From DASZTV01 sp036268405 (GTDB lineage Bacteria > Actinomycetota > Actinomycetes > JAFAQI01): a stretch of 64,000 nt of DNA. The notes under the pieces were generated by a model. The model had not been told where the DNA came from and made no database searches. It saw only the letters and a list, made by a program, of their open reading frames with translations. This document shows, piece by piece, positions 16,502-25,122 of the stretch (its first letter is position 1; the number at the start of each line of letters is the position of its first letter). A program made the translations under genes and the position numbers. The stretch is taken from the NCBI GenBank assembly GCA_036268405.1, contig DATAUF010000077.1, positions 33,759 through 97,758 on the forward strand, written 5' to 3'.

Positions 16502-19500
16502 ATGGGGTGGGAGAACCCGCCAGTTCCTTGGCGGGAGCTGGAGGCTCGCTTGTCGGGCAGAGTGCCCGACAAGCCTCGTGCCGAGGGCGAGGGTGATGGG
16601 GGAGATGCGGCCGGCTGGTCGAGACACCGGCCGGCGTACGAGCCCAAGCCGATTCCTCGCCCGGTCAAGGCGGTGCCCTATGCCGAGCTGCATGCCCACT
16701 CCTCCTTCAGCCACCTCGACGGCGCGAGCCTGCCGGAGGAGCTGGTCGAGGAGGCCGTCCGGCTCGGCCTGACCGGGCTCGCACTCACCGACCACAACGG
16801 GATGTACGGCGTCCCTCGCTTCGCGGAGGCCGCGGGAGTCGTCGAGCTGCCGACGATCTACGGCGCCGAGCTGTCGCTCGACCTCCCGATGCCCCGGACG
16901 GCATCGCAGCGCGCGACCGGCGCCCGGTCCGGGAGGCCCGACCCGTCGGGGCGGCATCTGCTGGTGCTGGCGCGTGGTCCGTCCGGCTACTCCCTGCTGT
17001 GCCGGGCGATGAGCGTCGCGCATCGCCGCGGCGGCGCGAAGGGTCATCCGGTCTACGACCTTGACGAGCTGACCGAAGCTGCGGGCGGTCACTGGCTGGT
17101 ACTGACCGGCTGCCGCAAGGGGTTGTTGCGCACGGCGCTGGAGTCCGGTGACTACGGGACGTTCGGGCTCGACCCGGCGCGGCGCGCCCTCGACGAGCTG
17201 GTGGCGCGATTCGGTCGCGACAACGTCGCGGTGGAGCTGTCCTACGCACGCGACCCGCTCGCCGACGAGCGGTACGACGCACTGTCGCTGCTCGCCGAGG
17301 AGGCGGGGTTGGTGTGTGTCGCCACGACCGGCGCGCACTACCACGGTCCACCGCGACGGCCGCTGGCCACCGCGATGGCGGCGGTGCGGGCACGACGCAG
17401 CCTGGACGAGATCGACGGCTGGCTACCGGCCTGGGCTGACGCGCACCTTCGCAGCGGCGAGGAGATGGCGCAGCGGCTCGCCCGCTGGCCGGGCGCGGTC
17501 GAGGCATCGGTGCGGCTGGGCGCCGAGCTGGCGTTCCCGATCGGGCTGATCGCCCCCAAGCTGCCACCGTTCCCCGCGCCGGCCGGCCACACGGAGATGA
17601 CGTACCTGCGCAAGCTCTCGTTCGAGGGCGCCGAGCGCCGTTACGGCCCGCGTCGCAAAGAGTCGGAGAAGGCGTACGCCCGGATCGAGCACGAGCTGAA
17701 GGTGATCGAGGAGCTGAAGTTCCCCGGCTACTTCCTCGTGGTCTGGGAGATCGTCGCCTTCGCGCGGTCGCAGGGCATCCTCTGCCAGGGCCGCGGGTCG
17801 GCGGCGTCCTCGGCGGTCTGTTACGCGCTGGAGATCACGTCCATCGACCCGGTCTTCTACGACCTGGTATTCGAGCGGTTCCTCGCCGCGGCGCGCAACG
17901 AGCCGCCGGACATCGACGTCGACTTCGAGTCGGGACGCCGCGAGGAGGTCATCCAGCACGTCTACTCCACCTACGGGCGCGACCACACCGCGCAGGTCGC
18001 CAACGTCATCACCTACCGGCCGCGGTCGGCGGTCCGCGACGTCGCCAAGGCGCTCGGCTATCCGACCGGCACGCAGGACGCGTGGAGCAAGCAGATCGAC
18101 AGCGCCCATCGGGTCGACCTCGCCGAGGTGCACGGCGTACCGCAGCAGGTCCTGGACCTGGCCGACGAGCTGCGTGATGCGCCCCGCCATCTCGGCATCC
18201 ACTCCGGCGGCATGGTGATCTGCGACCGGCCGATCGTCGAGGTCTGTCCGGTGGAGTGGGGGCGGATGCCCGGCCGGACCGTCCTGCAGTGGGACAAGGA
18301 CGACTGCGCCGCCATCGACCTGGTGAAGTTCGACCTGCTGGGGCTCGGGATGCTCTCCGCGTTGCGCTACAGCTTCGAGCTGATCGAGGACTGGTACGGC
18401 GTGCACTACGACCTGGCGACGATTCCCCGAGAGCAGCCGTGCGTCTACGACATGGTCTGCAAGGCCGACACCGTCGGGGTGTTCCAGATCGAGTCACGTG
18501 CCCAGATGGCGACGTTGCCGCGGCTGCGTCCCCGCAACTTCTACGACCTGGTGATCGAGGTCGCGCTGATCCGGCCCGGGCCGATCCAGGGCGACTCGGT
18601 GCATCCCTACATCCGCCGCCGTCACGGTCGCGAGCCAGTGACCTATCTGCACGAGAAGATGAAGTCGGCTCTGGAGCGAACGCTCGGCGTCCCGCTGTTC
18701 CAGGAGCAGATGATGCAGCTCGCGGTCGGCGTCGCCAACTTCACACCCAACGAGGCCGACCAGCTGCGGCGCGCGATGGGATCGAAGCGGTCCATGGCCA
18801 GGATCGATGCGCTGCAGCAACGGCTCTACGACGGGATGGCGGACAACGGGATCACCGGCGCTGAGGCCGACACCATCGTGGACAAGATCCGGGCGTTCGC
18901 GTCGTTCGGCTTTGCCGAAAGCCACGCGATCTCCTTCGCGCTGCTGGTCTACGCGTCGTCGTGGCTGAAGCTGCACCACCCGGCGGCGTTCTGCGCCGCG
19001 TTGATCAACGCGCAGCCGATGGGTTTCTACTCACCGCAGTCGCTGGTCGCCGATGCGCGGCGGCACGGGATCACCACGCGCGGGCCCGACATCAATGTCT
19101 CCGCCGCCGCTTGCACCCTCGAGGCGGATGACGGCCCCTCACAGTGTCCGTGTCTCGATGCGCCGCAACCCGCCGTGCGGCTCGGGCTCTCTGAGGTGCG
19201 CACCGTCGGGGACGACCTCGCCGCGCGAATCGTCGAGATCCGCAAGGCCGACGGCCCGTATTTGTCGATAACCGACCTCGCCCACCGCGTGGGTCTGTCG
19301 ACCGACCACCTCGAGGCGCTGGCCACTGCAGGTGCGTTCGACGGGTTCGGTGTCACCCGGCGGGATGCGCTGTGGGTGGCGGGCGCAGCGGCGGCGGTGA
19401 AGCCGGGCCAGCTCGAGCTGCCGATCGTCGACGAGCGTGACGCGCCAGAGCTGCCGGTCATGACCTCCCCCGAGCAGATGTACGCCGACCTGTGGGCGAC

Positions 19501-19873
19501 CGGGGTGACGCCGGAGCTCTACCCGACCGCGCTGTCCCGGGACCGGATGGATGCGCTCGGCGTCGTGACCGCTGCGGGCCTGCGGCTGCTCGAGGACCAC
19601 ACGCGGGTGCTGGTCGGGGGAGTGGTGACCCACCGGCAGCGGCCGGTCACCGCACGCGGGGTCACGTTCGTCAACCTCGAGGACGAGACCGGGATGATCA
19701 ACGTGATCTGCTCCAAGGAGATCTGGGCGCGCTACCGAAAGGTCGCGCAGGGCTCCGCGGCGCTGCTGATCCGCGGCATGCTGCAGCACACCGACAACGT
19801 CGTGAACGTCATGGCCGAGCGAATCCAGCCACTGCCCCTCGGCGTACGCCCGTCAGCCCGCGACTTCCGCTGA
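16502..19873 (+). CDS. dnaE2: DnaE2, error-prone DNA polymerase III alpha subunit
   Basis: A 1123-residue polymerase beginning MGWENPPVPWRELE, the usual DnaE2 N-terminus. A PHP domain follows (YAELHAHSSFSHLDGAS near residue 60, LTDHNGMYGVPRF). The palm holds the catalytic acidic motif PDIDVDFESGRRE near residues 468-477. RGSAASSAVCYAL, SMARIDALQQRLYDGM and FGFAESHAISFALLVYASSW are DnaE hallmarks. The C-terminal OB-fold part includes VLVGGVVTHRQRPVTARG. It lacks the long tau-binding tail of replicative DnaE1. With ImuA' and ImuB it does damage-tolerant, mutagenic synthesis. No separate SOS box lies directly upstream; expression likely depends on read-through from the imuA' promoter across hairpin copy B. 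No Shine-Dalgarno sequence is visible next to the ATG. Confidence 0.97.
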   Translation: MGWENPPVPWRELEARLSGRVPDKPRAEGEGDGGDAAGWSRHRPAYEPKPIPRPVKAVPYAELHAHSSFSHLDGASLPEELVEEAVRLGLTGLALTDHNGMYGVPRFAEAAGVVELPTIYGAELSLDLPMPRTASQRATGARSGRPDPSGRHLLVLARGPSGYSLLCRAMSVAHRRGGAKGHPVYDLDELTEAAGGHWLVLTGCRKGLLRTALESGDYGTFGLDPARRALDELVARFGRDNVAVELSYARDPLADERYDALSLLAEEAGLVCVATTGAHYHGPPRRPLATAMAAVRARRSLDEIDGWLPAWADAHLRSGEEMAQRLARWPGAVEASVRLGAELAFPIGLIAPKLPPFPAPAGHTEMTYLRKLSFEGAERRYGPRRKESEKAYARIEHELKVIEELKFPGYFLVVWEIVAFARSQGILCQGRGSAASSAVCYALEITSIDPVFYDLVFERFLAAARNEPPDIDVDFESGRREEVIQHVYSTYGRDHTAQVANVITYRPRSAVRDVAKALGYPTGTQDAWSKQIDSAHRVDLAEVHGVPQQVLDLADELRDAPRHLGIHSGGMVICDRPIVEVCPVEWGRMPGRTVLQWDKDDCAAIDLVKFDLLGLGMLSALRYSFELIEDWYGVHYDLATIPREQPCVYDMVCKADTVGVFQIESRAQMATLPRLRPRNFYDLVIEVALIRPGPIQGDSVHPYIRRRHGREPVTYLHEKMKSALERTLGVPLFQEQMMQLAVGVANFTPNEADQLRRAMGSKRSMARIDALQQRLYDGMADNGITGAEADTIVDKIRAFASFGFAESHAISFALLVYASSWLKLHHPAAFCAALINAQPMGFYSPQSLVADARRHGITTRGPDINVSAAACTLEADDGPSQCPCLDAPQPAVRLGLSEVRTVGDDLAARIVEIRKADGPYLSITDLAHRVGLSTDHLEALATAGAFDGFGVTRRDALWVAGAAAAVKPGQLELPIVDERDAPELPVMTSPEQMYADLWATGVTPELYPTALSRDRMDALGVVTAAGLRLLEDHTRVLVGGVVTHRQRPVTARGVTFVNLEDETGMINVICSKEIWARYRKVAQGSAALLIRGMLQHTDNVVNVMAERIQPLPLGVRPSARDFR

Positions 19874-19879
19874 CTACTC

Positions 19880-19942
19880 CGCCGAGGCCAACGATCTTGG
19901 TCCTTCGCGGCCCTTGAGGGACCCAAAAGGTTGGCCTCGACG
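19880..19942 (+). repeat. Hairpin repeat, copy C
   Basis: A 63-bp member of the family, starting 7 bases after the dnaE2 stop. The left arm is CGCCGAGGCCAACGATCTTGG and the right arm CCAAAAGGTTGGCCTCGACG; the loop differs from copies A and B (GGTCC...GGGACC replaces the GGGTCTGAAAGACCC part) yet keeps complementarity, which suggests that the fold is maintained. The secreted esterase start lies 15 bases beyond it. Confidence 0.88.
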
Positions 19943-19957
19943 CGAGAAGATCGCGAG

Positions 19958-21190
19958 GTGCGCCGGTCACTCGTCCTTCTGGTCATTGCCGCTCTTTGGT
20001 GTGCCGGCAGCGCCGCAGCGGAACCGCGGCCCCACGCGGCGGTGGCGGGACCGCGGCTGGTCACGATCACGATTCCGGCGCGCCACGCCAGCATCCCGCC
20101 GAAATGGCTGGGCCATGCCGGTCCGCCGATGGCCGATGTGCTGCTGCCGGCCGGCTACGACGCGCACAAGCGGTATCCGCTGCTGTTCCTGCTGCACGGC
20201 CTCGGTGGCAGCTACCAGTTCTACGTTCAGCAAGGCCTGCTGCCGGATCTCTACGGCCTCAACGCCATCGTCGTGATGCCCGACGGTGGGCCCGCCGGCT
20301 GGTACGCCGACTGGTGGAACGACGGGGAGCGTGGGACGCCGGGCTGGGAAACGTACGAGCTCGACGACGTGTTGCCGGCGGTCCTGGCCCGGTATCCGAT
20401 CTTGCCGCAGCGTCGCTATCACGCGATCGCGGGCATCTCGATGGGTGGCCTAGGGGCCGGCTATCTGGGCGGCAGGCTGCCCGGCTTCTTCGGAACGGTG
20501 GCGTCGCTGTCGGGCTTCGTCGACCCGCAACTTCTCGGGACCGCCGTCCAGCCGGCGATGGCGGCCGTGACCAACGGCTTCGTCCCGGGCCCGCTCAGTC
20601 GCCGCGATCATGATCCGGTGCCGATCTACGGCCCGCCGAGCGGCTTCTACGCCGACGGTCACAACCCATCGCAACTGGCCGTCAACCTGCGGCAGTCGCG
20701 GGTGTACGTCACCACCGGGACCGGTATCCCGAACGTCGCCAGCGTCGGCGTTGTCGTGGCCGGATTCGCCGAGGAGATCGCGGATGCGACCTGGGAGGAG
20801 GCCGGGCTGATCTATCCGATGAGCGAGCGCTACTACAACGCGCTCAATGCCGCCGGTGTCAACGTGACCTACCAGGTGCATTCCGGCGGTCATGATCTCC
20901 CGTCGTTCCACAAGGAGCTCCAGGCGCTGCTGAGCTGGGGTTTGTTCAAGCCCGTTCCCACGCGACCGTCGTCGTGGACCAACAAGACCGTCGCGACCAG
21001 CGGCCACCTGTGGGACGTCGCCTACCGCTTCGCAAGCCCGCCGACCGCGGTTGTTCAGCTCCGAAGGTCAGGGACCGAGCTGTCGATCAGCGCGGCAGGC
21101 ACGCCGGTCACGATCACGACCGCTGGCGGATGCGCCATTCGCACCGCCACGCCAGGCACCATCCGAATCCCGTCAGGCCGCTGCGGCTAG
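19958..21190 (+). CDS. Secreted alpha/beta-hydrolase esterase (esterase D/antigen 85-like fold)
   Basis: A 410-residue exported protein. GTG at 19958 was chosen because it starts a clean signal peptide (RRSLVLLVIAALWCAGSAAA); the upstream TTG at 19931 falls within the hairpin repeat. The catalytic domain shows YPLLFLLHGLGGSYQFY, VVMPDGGPAGWYADWW, the nucleophile elbow GISMGGLGAG (GxSxG), and a histidine in YQVHSGGHDLPSFHKEL, the outline of the putative-esterase family that includes mycolyltransferases and esterase D. About 90 C-terminal residues form an extra beta-rich domain ending in Cys pairs. Substrate is unknown; no mycolate genes are near. Confidence 0.85.
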   Translation: MRRSLVLLVIAALWCAGSAAAEPRPHAAVAGPRLVTITIPARHASIPPKWLGHAGPPMADVLLPAGYDAHKRYPLLFLLHGLGGSYQFYVQQGLLPDLYGLNAIVVMPDGGPAGWYADWWNDGERGTPGWETYELDDVLPAVLARYPILPQRRYHAIAGISMGGLGAGYLGGRLPGFFGTVASLSGFVDPQLLGTAVQPAMAAVTNGFVPGPLSRRDHDPVPIYGPPSGFYADGHNPSQLAVNLRQSRVYVTTGTGIPNVASVGVVVAGFAEEIADATWEEAGLIYPMSERYYNALNAAGVNVTYQVHSGGHDLPSFHKELQALLSWGLFKPVPTRPSSWTNKTVATSGHLWDVAYRFASPPTAVVQLRRSGTELSISAAGTPVTITTAGGCAIRTATPGTIRIPSGRCG

Positions 21191-21283
21191 TGCGCCCGGT
21201 TGGGGAGCGACGTTTTCTGCGTTCTGTGGGAGGCACATCTCAAGCGACCGAGATCTGACCCTCCCAGTGAAGGAGTGCCTGGC

Positions 21284-21454
21284 ATGAGTGGCATGGACAA
21301 GGCGAAGAACGCCGCGGAATCCGCCAAGGGCAAGGCGAAGGAAGGCATGGGGGAGGCGGTCGGTAACGAGGCGATGCAGGCCGAGGGCAAGGTGGACAAG
21401 GCAAAGGGCAACCTCAAGCAGGCCGGCGAGAAGGTGAAGGACGCGGTCCGCTAA
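21284..21454 (+). CDS. CsbD-family small stress protein
   Basis: A 56-residue hydrophilic protein, Lys/Ala/Glu-rich, with the family repeats KGKAKEGMGEAVGNEAMQAE and KVDKAKGNLKQAGEKVKD. CsbD-like proteins are abundant under general stress in many bacteria; their biochemical role is not known. ATG at 21284 follows GAAGGAG with an 8-base gap, a strong ribosome-binding site that fits high expression. A GTTTTC...GGGAGG sequence upstream only loosely resembles a SigB-type promoter. It converges with the amidohydrolase gene 17 bases away. Confidence 0.9.
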   Translation: MSGMDKAKNAAESAKGKAKEGMGEAVGNEAMQAEGKVDKAKGNLKQAGEKVKDAVR

Positions 21455-21471
21455 GCCGCAGTGGTCGGCGG

Positions 21472-22668
21472 TCAGCCGCGGGGGAGCACGACGTCGGGGA
21501 GCGGGTGGCGGTAGAGCGCCGCGGCGTTCTCGCTGCAGATCATCCGGAGCTCGTTCGCGGGCAGATGTCCCCACGCGTGCTCGATGACGTCCTGGGTGTC
21601 CGGCCAGGTGCTGTCACCATGCGGGTAGTCGACCTCGACCATGATGTTCTCCACGCCGATCCGGTACCGCGTGTCGATCGTCGACGGGTCGTCGATCGTG
21701 CAGAACCAGAAGTTGCGCTTCAGCACCTCGGACGGGCGGAGCTCCCAACCCAGCCCGTAGCCGGAGCGATCGACGATGTTGTCGAGCCGGTCGAGCAGCA
21801 TCGCGACCCAGCCGATCCCGCCCTCACTCATCGCGATCTTGAGGTCCGGGTGGCGCAGCGGGTGCTCCGACCACAGCCACTCCGCGCATGCCCCGAGCGA
21901 CTGTTGCCCGAACATCGTCGCCGAGAGCTGGACGGCGGGGGAGCCCGGCGGCAGGTCGGGCATCCCCGAGCTGCCGACGTGCAGCGAGATCACGGTGTCG
22001 GTCTCGACGCAAGCCGCGATGATCGGGTCCCAGTGCGTCCGGTCCCACAGTGACGGCAGCCCGATCTCGTGCGGGCGCTCCGGGAACGTCACCGACGTGA
22101 AGCCACGGTCGGCGTTGCGACGAATCTCCGCGACGGCCAGGGCGGGATCGGTCAGGTAGGTGATGCCCAGCGGGATGATCCGGGTCGGATGCGCGGAGTA
22201 CCACTCCTCGTAGAGCCAGTCATTCCAGGCTCGAAGACAGGCGAGGCCGAGCTCTCGGTCTGTCGCGTCGAAGAACACCCGTCCGCAGAACCCGCTGATC
22301 TGCGACGGGAAGTTCAGCGACGCCCATACGCCGTTCAGGTCCATGTCGCGGATCCGGGCATCTACGTCGTAGCAGCCGGGCCGCATCTGGTCGAACCGGA
22401 ATGGCTCCATCGAGACGGTCTCGGGTCGCCGGCCCGCGACGGCGTTCATGCCGATCTGGCTGTACTTTCGGCCCTCGAACTCCCAGACCTGGTAGCCGCG
22501 TGACGTCTCGACGATTCGCGGTGCGCTGTCCGCCAGCGTGTCAGGTACCCGTCCGATGAACATGTGCGCCGGCTCGACGACGTGGTCGTCGACGGAGATG
22601 ACGGTGTAGCGGACCGCGCGCTGTTCGGGGTCCGGAAGGAACAGCTCGTCGTTGAGCGCCGCCGTCAT
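21472..22668 (-). CDS. Amidohydrolase-family metal-dependent hydrolase
   Basis: A 398-residue protein from ATG 22668, seven bases after the TauE-like gene it follows. It is of the amidohydrolase 2 (ACMSD-like) type: the strand-1 motif reads VISVDDHVVEP (Asp-x-His instead of HxH), with later ISLHVGSSG, IAMSEGGIGWVAMLLDRLD and MVEVDYPHGDSTWPDT, the last containing the aspartate/histidine metal or catalytic site. Such proteins in actinobacteria accompany catabolic clusters for aromatic and steroid-like compounds and are usually unassigned decarboxylases or hydrolases. It shares length and motifs with the protein at 43759-44955, so the two are paralogues. Confidence 0.88.
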   Translation of the reverse strand: MTAALNDELFLPDPEQRAVRYTVISVDDHVVEPAHMFIGRVPDTLADSAPRIVETSRGYQVWEFEGRKYSQIGMNAVAGRRPETVSMEPFRFDQMRPGCYDVDARIRDMDLNGVWASLNFPSQISGFCGRVFFDATDRELGLACLRAWNDWLYEEWYSAHPTRIIPLGITYLTDPALAVAEIRRNADRGFTSVTFPERPHEIGLPSLWDRTHWDPIIAACVETDTVISLHVGSSGMPDLPPGSPAVQLSATMFGQQSLGACAEWLWSEHPLRHPDLKIAMSEGGIGWVAMLLDRLDNIVDRSGYGLGWELRPSEVLKRNFWFCTIDDPSTIDTRYRIGVENIMVEVDYPHGDSTWPDTQDVIEHAWGHLPANELRMICSENAAALYRHPLPDVVLPRG

Positions 22669-22675
22669 CGCACTC

Positions 22676-23578
22676 CTAGCTCGTCTGCGGTGTCGCCGTC
22701 TCGTCCGTGGACGCCTGCCAGGGTCTCGCAGTCGCGAACCATGCCACGAATCCTGCGAACAGTACGCCGACCAGAGTCCAGCCGAGCTCGGTCGTGCCGA
22801 CACCGACGTACTTCAGCCCGGAGGCGAGAATCACGAACGTGATGGCGGGGCGGATGTAACGGTCCGGTGCGCGAGAGGACAGGAACGACCCGACAAGGAC
22901 GGCCGGGACGCTGCCGATGATCAGCGAGGTCGTCACGCCGAAGGACACGTTGCCGAACGCGAGCGCGCCAAGCGCAGCCGCTCCGGTAAGCGGAAGTGCC
23001 TGGCTCAGGTCGGTTCCGACCAGCTGGTTGGCACCGATCATCGGGTAGAGGAACAGCAGAAGGACGATCATCAGCGAGCCCGAGCCGACCGACGTCATGC
23101 CGACGACGATCCCGCCGACCATCCCGATCGCGATCGTGCGCAGCGGGTGCACGTGGATGTCGGTGACCACGCCCTGGCGACGGTTGCCCGCTCGCTGGTC
23201 GAGGACGAACCGCAGCACCATCGCCGCGGCGCCCAGCAACAGGGCGCTGCCGAGCAACCGCTCGACGTTGGTCTGAGCGTCGGAGGAGTCCCCGAGCCGG
23301 TGCAGCAGGTAGGACCCCAGGAACGCCATGGGCACCGAGCCCACTGACATCAGCCAGACCAGCCGCAGGTTGACCGTTCCCTTGCTGAGGTGGACCAGTG
23401 CGCCAAGCGGTCGCATCACGACGGCGGCGACGAGGTCGCTGGAGATCGCCTTGTCGGGCTGGACGTTGAACAGCAGGATCAGCATCGGCGTCATGAGCGC
23501 GCCCCCACCCGCTCCGGTCGTGCCGACGAGGATGCCGATGATCGCGCTGCCCAGAACGATGTAGGGGTCGACATGCAT
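22676..23578 (-). CDS. TauE/SafE-family anion permease
   Basis: A 300-residue integral membrane protein with about eight helices arranged as two related halves: GSAIIGILVGTTGAGGGALMTPMLILLF near the N-terminus and MVGGIVVGMTSVGSGSLMIVLLLFLYP in the second half are the paired family motifs. TauE/SafE proteins move sulfite, sulfoacetate or other organic anions across the membrane. The amidohydrolase gene follows seven bases downstream, so the pair could be one transcript, perhaps exporting a reaction product. The ATG at 23578 is 179 bp from the divergent lat gene. Confidence 0.9.
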   Translation of the reverse strand: MHVDPYIVLGSAIIGILVGTTGAGGGALMTPMLILLFNVQPDKAISSDLVAAVVMRPLGALVHLSKGTVNLRLVWLMSVGSVPMAFLGSYLLHRLGDSSDAQTNVERLLGSALLLGAAAMVLRFVLDQRAGNRRQGVVTDIHVHPLRTIAIGMVGGIVVGMTSVGSGSLMIVLLLFLYPMIGANQLVGTDLSQALPLTGAAALGALAFGNVSFGVTTSLIIGSVPAVLVGSFLSSRAPDRYIRPAITFVILASGLKYVGVGTTELGWTLVGVLFAGFVAWFATARPWQASTDETATPQTS

Positions 23579-23635
23579 GCGGAGTGCCTCTCGCCGCCGG
23601 GTGAGGCGCCCAAACTACACAAATCCGATCGACAA

Positions 23636-23682
23636 TCCTTTCGGCGGATGCCGCGCCGCTCGCCCGTAAATAGTCCTTTCGG
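23636..23682. promoter_or_regulatory. Paired TCCTTTCGG direct repeats upstream of lat
   Basis: TCCTTTCGG occurs at 23636-23644 and again at 23674-23682, 38 bp apart, in the 179-bp gap between the TauE-like gene and lat. The second copy is part of the dyad GTCC-TTTC-GGAC. Spaced direct repeats in a divergent promoter region suggest a regulator site, but no regulator gene is adjacent and the regulator is unknown. Confidence 0.3.
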
Positions 23683-23757
23683 ACCAGCGCGTGGACAGAG
23701 GAAATCCCGCGGAGGTCCATCTAGAGTGGAGATAGTCCCGCTGTTGAGGAGGATGCC

Positions 23758-25122
23758 GTGAAGACCTTCACGCCTGGCCGGGTCGCACCGGAAGATGTCC
23801 GCGACAGCCTCGGCCGCCACTTGCTGGTCGACGGCTTCCGGCTCGTGGTCGATCTCGAGCGAAGCCACGGCAGCTGGCTGGTCGACGCGCGGGACGGCCG
23901 CGCGTACCTCGACCTCTACACGTTCTTCGCCTCCGCGCCGCTCGGCGCCAATCCGCGTGGGCTGGCGGATGACGCGGACTTCATGCGGCTGCTTGCCGAG
24001 GTCGCTGCCCACAAGCCGGCCAACCCGGACACCTATACGACGCATCTCGCAGAGTTCGTGGCGACGTTCGTCCGCGTGTTGGGCGACCCTGCGCTCCCGC
24101 ACCTGTTCTTCGTCGAGGGTGGCGCGCTCGCGGTGGAGAACGCGCTGAAGACCGCCTTCGACTGGAAGAGCCGACGCAACGAGGCGGCCGGGCGCTCGCC
24201 GGCCCTCGGGACGAAGGTCCTGCATCTCACGCGGGCGTTTCACGGCAGGTCCGGCTACACGCTGTCGCTGACCAACACGGACCCGGTCAAGACCGATCGG
24301 TTCCCGAAGTTCGACTGGCCGAGAGTCGACGTGCCGGCCGTGCGTTTCCCGCTGCCCGCCCACCTCTCCGAGGTCGAGGAGGCCGAGCGGCGCGCGCTCG
24401 CGCAGGCGACGGAGGCGTTCGAAGCGCACCCTCACGACATCGCGTGCTTCCTTGCCGAGCCGATCCAGGGCGAGGGCGGTGACAACCACTTGCGCGCGGA
24501 GTTCCTTCAGGCGATGCAGGCACTGTGCCACCGCTACGACGCGCTGTTCATTCTCGACGAGGTGCAGACCGGGATGGGCTTGACCGGTACGCCCTGGTGC
24601 TACCAGCAGCTCGGCCTCGAGCCCGATGTGGTGGCGTTCGCGAAGAAGCTGCAGGTGGGCGGGCTCATGGCAGGACGACGCGTCGATCTGGTGCCCGACA
24701 ACGTCTTCACCGTGTCCGGCAGGATCAGCTCGACGTGGGGCGGCGGGCTGGTGGACATGGTTCGTGCCCGCCGGCTGCTCGAGATCATCGAGGCGGAGGG
24801 CCTGTTCGACGCTGCCGCACGCGCTGGTGACCTGCTGCTGGCGTTGTTGCATGACCTCGGTCGCCGCCACGCCGGAGTCGTTTCCAACGTGCGCGGACGC
24901 GGCCTCATGTGTGCGATCGACCTGCCGGACGCGCGGGTGCGGGACAGCGTCGTAACCGGCCTTCGCGACGAGGGCGTCCTTGCGCTGCCATGCGGCGAGC
25001 AATCCGTGCGCTTCCGTCCGGCGCTGTCGGTGACCGAAGATGAGCTTCGGATCGGTGTTGCGGCGCTTGACCGGGTGCTTGTCCGCGGCGCCGTAGCCAC
25101 GCAAGATCGGGAGTCGGCATGA
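23758..25122 (+). CDS. lat: L-lysine 6-aminotransferase
   Basis: A 454-residue class III PLP aminotransferase starting at GTG 23758, behind GAGGAGG. The sequence is characteristic of Lat rather than ornithine/GABA enzymes: FASAPLGANPRGLADD, HKPANPDTYTTHLAEFV, FVEGGALAVENALKTAFDWKSRRN, LTRAFHGRSGYTLSLTNTDP, FLAEPIQGEGGDNH and FILDEVQTGMG. PLP should bind the lysine in VAFAKKLQVGG (K296/K297), and ISSTWGGGLVDMVR closes the site. It moves the epsilon amino group of lysine to 2-oxoglutarate, giving 2-aminoadipate 6-semialdehyde (cyclising to piperideine-6-carboxylate). The next gene, overlapping by four bases, encodes the dehydrogenase for that product. Confidence 0.95.
   Translation: MKTFTPGRVAPEDVRDSLGRHLLVDGFRLVVDLERSHGSWLVDARDGRAYLDLYTFFASAPLGANPRGLADDADFMRLLAEVAAHKPANPDTYTTHLAEFVATFVRVLGDPALPHLFFVEGGALAVENALKTAFDWKSRRNEAAGRSPALGTKVLHLTRAFHGRSGYTLSLTNTDPVKTDRFPKFDWPRVDVPAVRFPLPAHLSEVEEAERRALAQATEAFEAHPHDIACFLAEPIQGEGGDNHLRAEFLQAMQALCHRYDALFILDEVQTGMGLTGTPWCYQQLGLEPDVVAFAKKLQVGGLMAGRRVDLVPDNVFTVSGRISSTWGGGLVDMVRARRLLEIIEAEGLFDAAARAGDLLLALLHDLGRRHAGVVSNVRGRGLMCAIDLPDARVRDSVVTGLRDEGVLALPCGEQSVRFRPALSVTEDELRIGVAALDRVLVRGAVATQDRESA

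Noticed and set aside
21205..21240. SigB-type promoter before csbD
   Set aside because: GTTTTC and GGGAGG are present but spacing and the GGGTA element do not fit the consensus.
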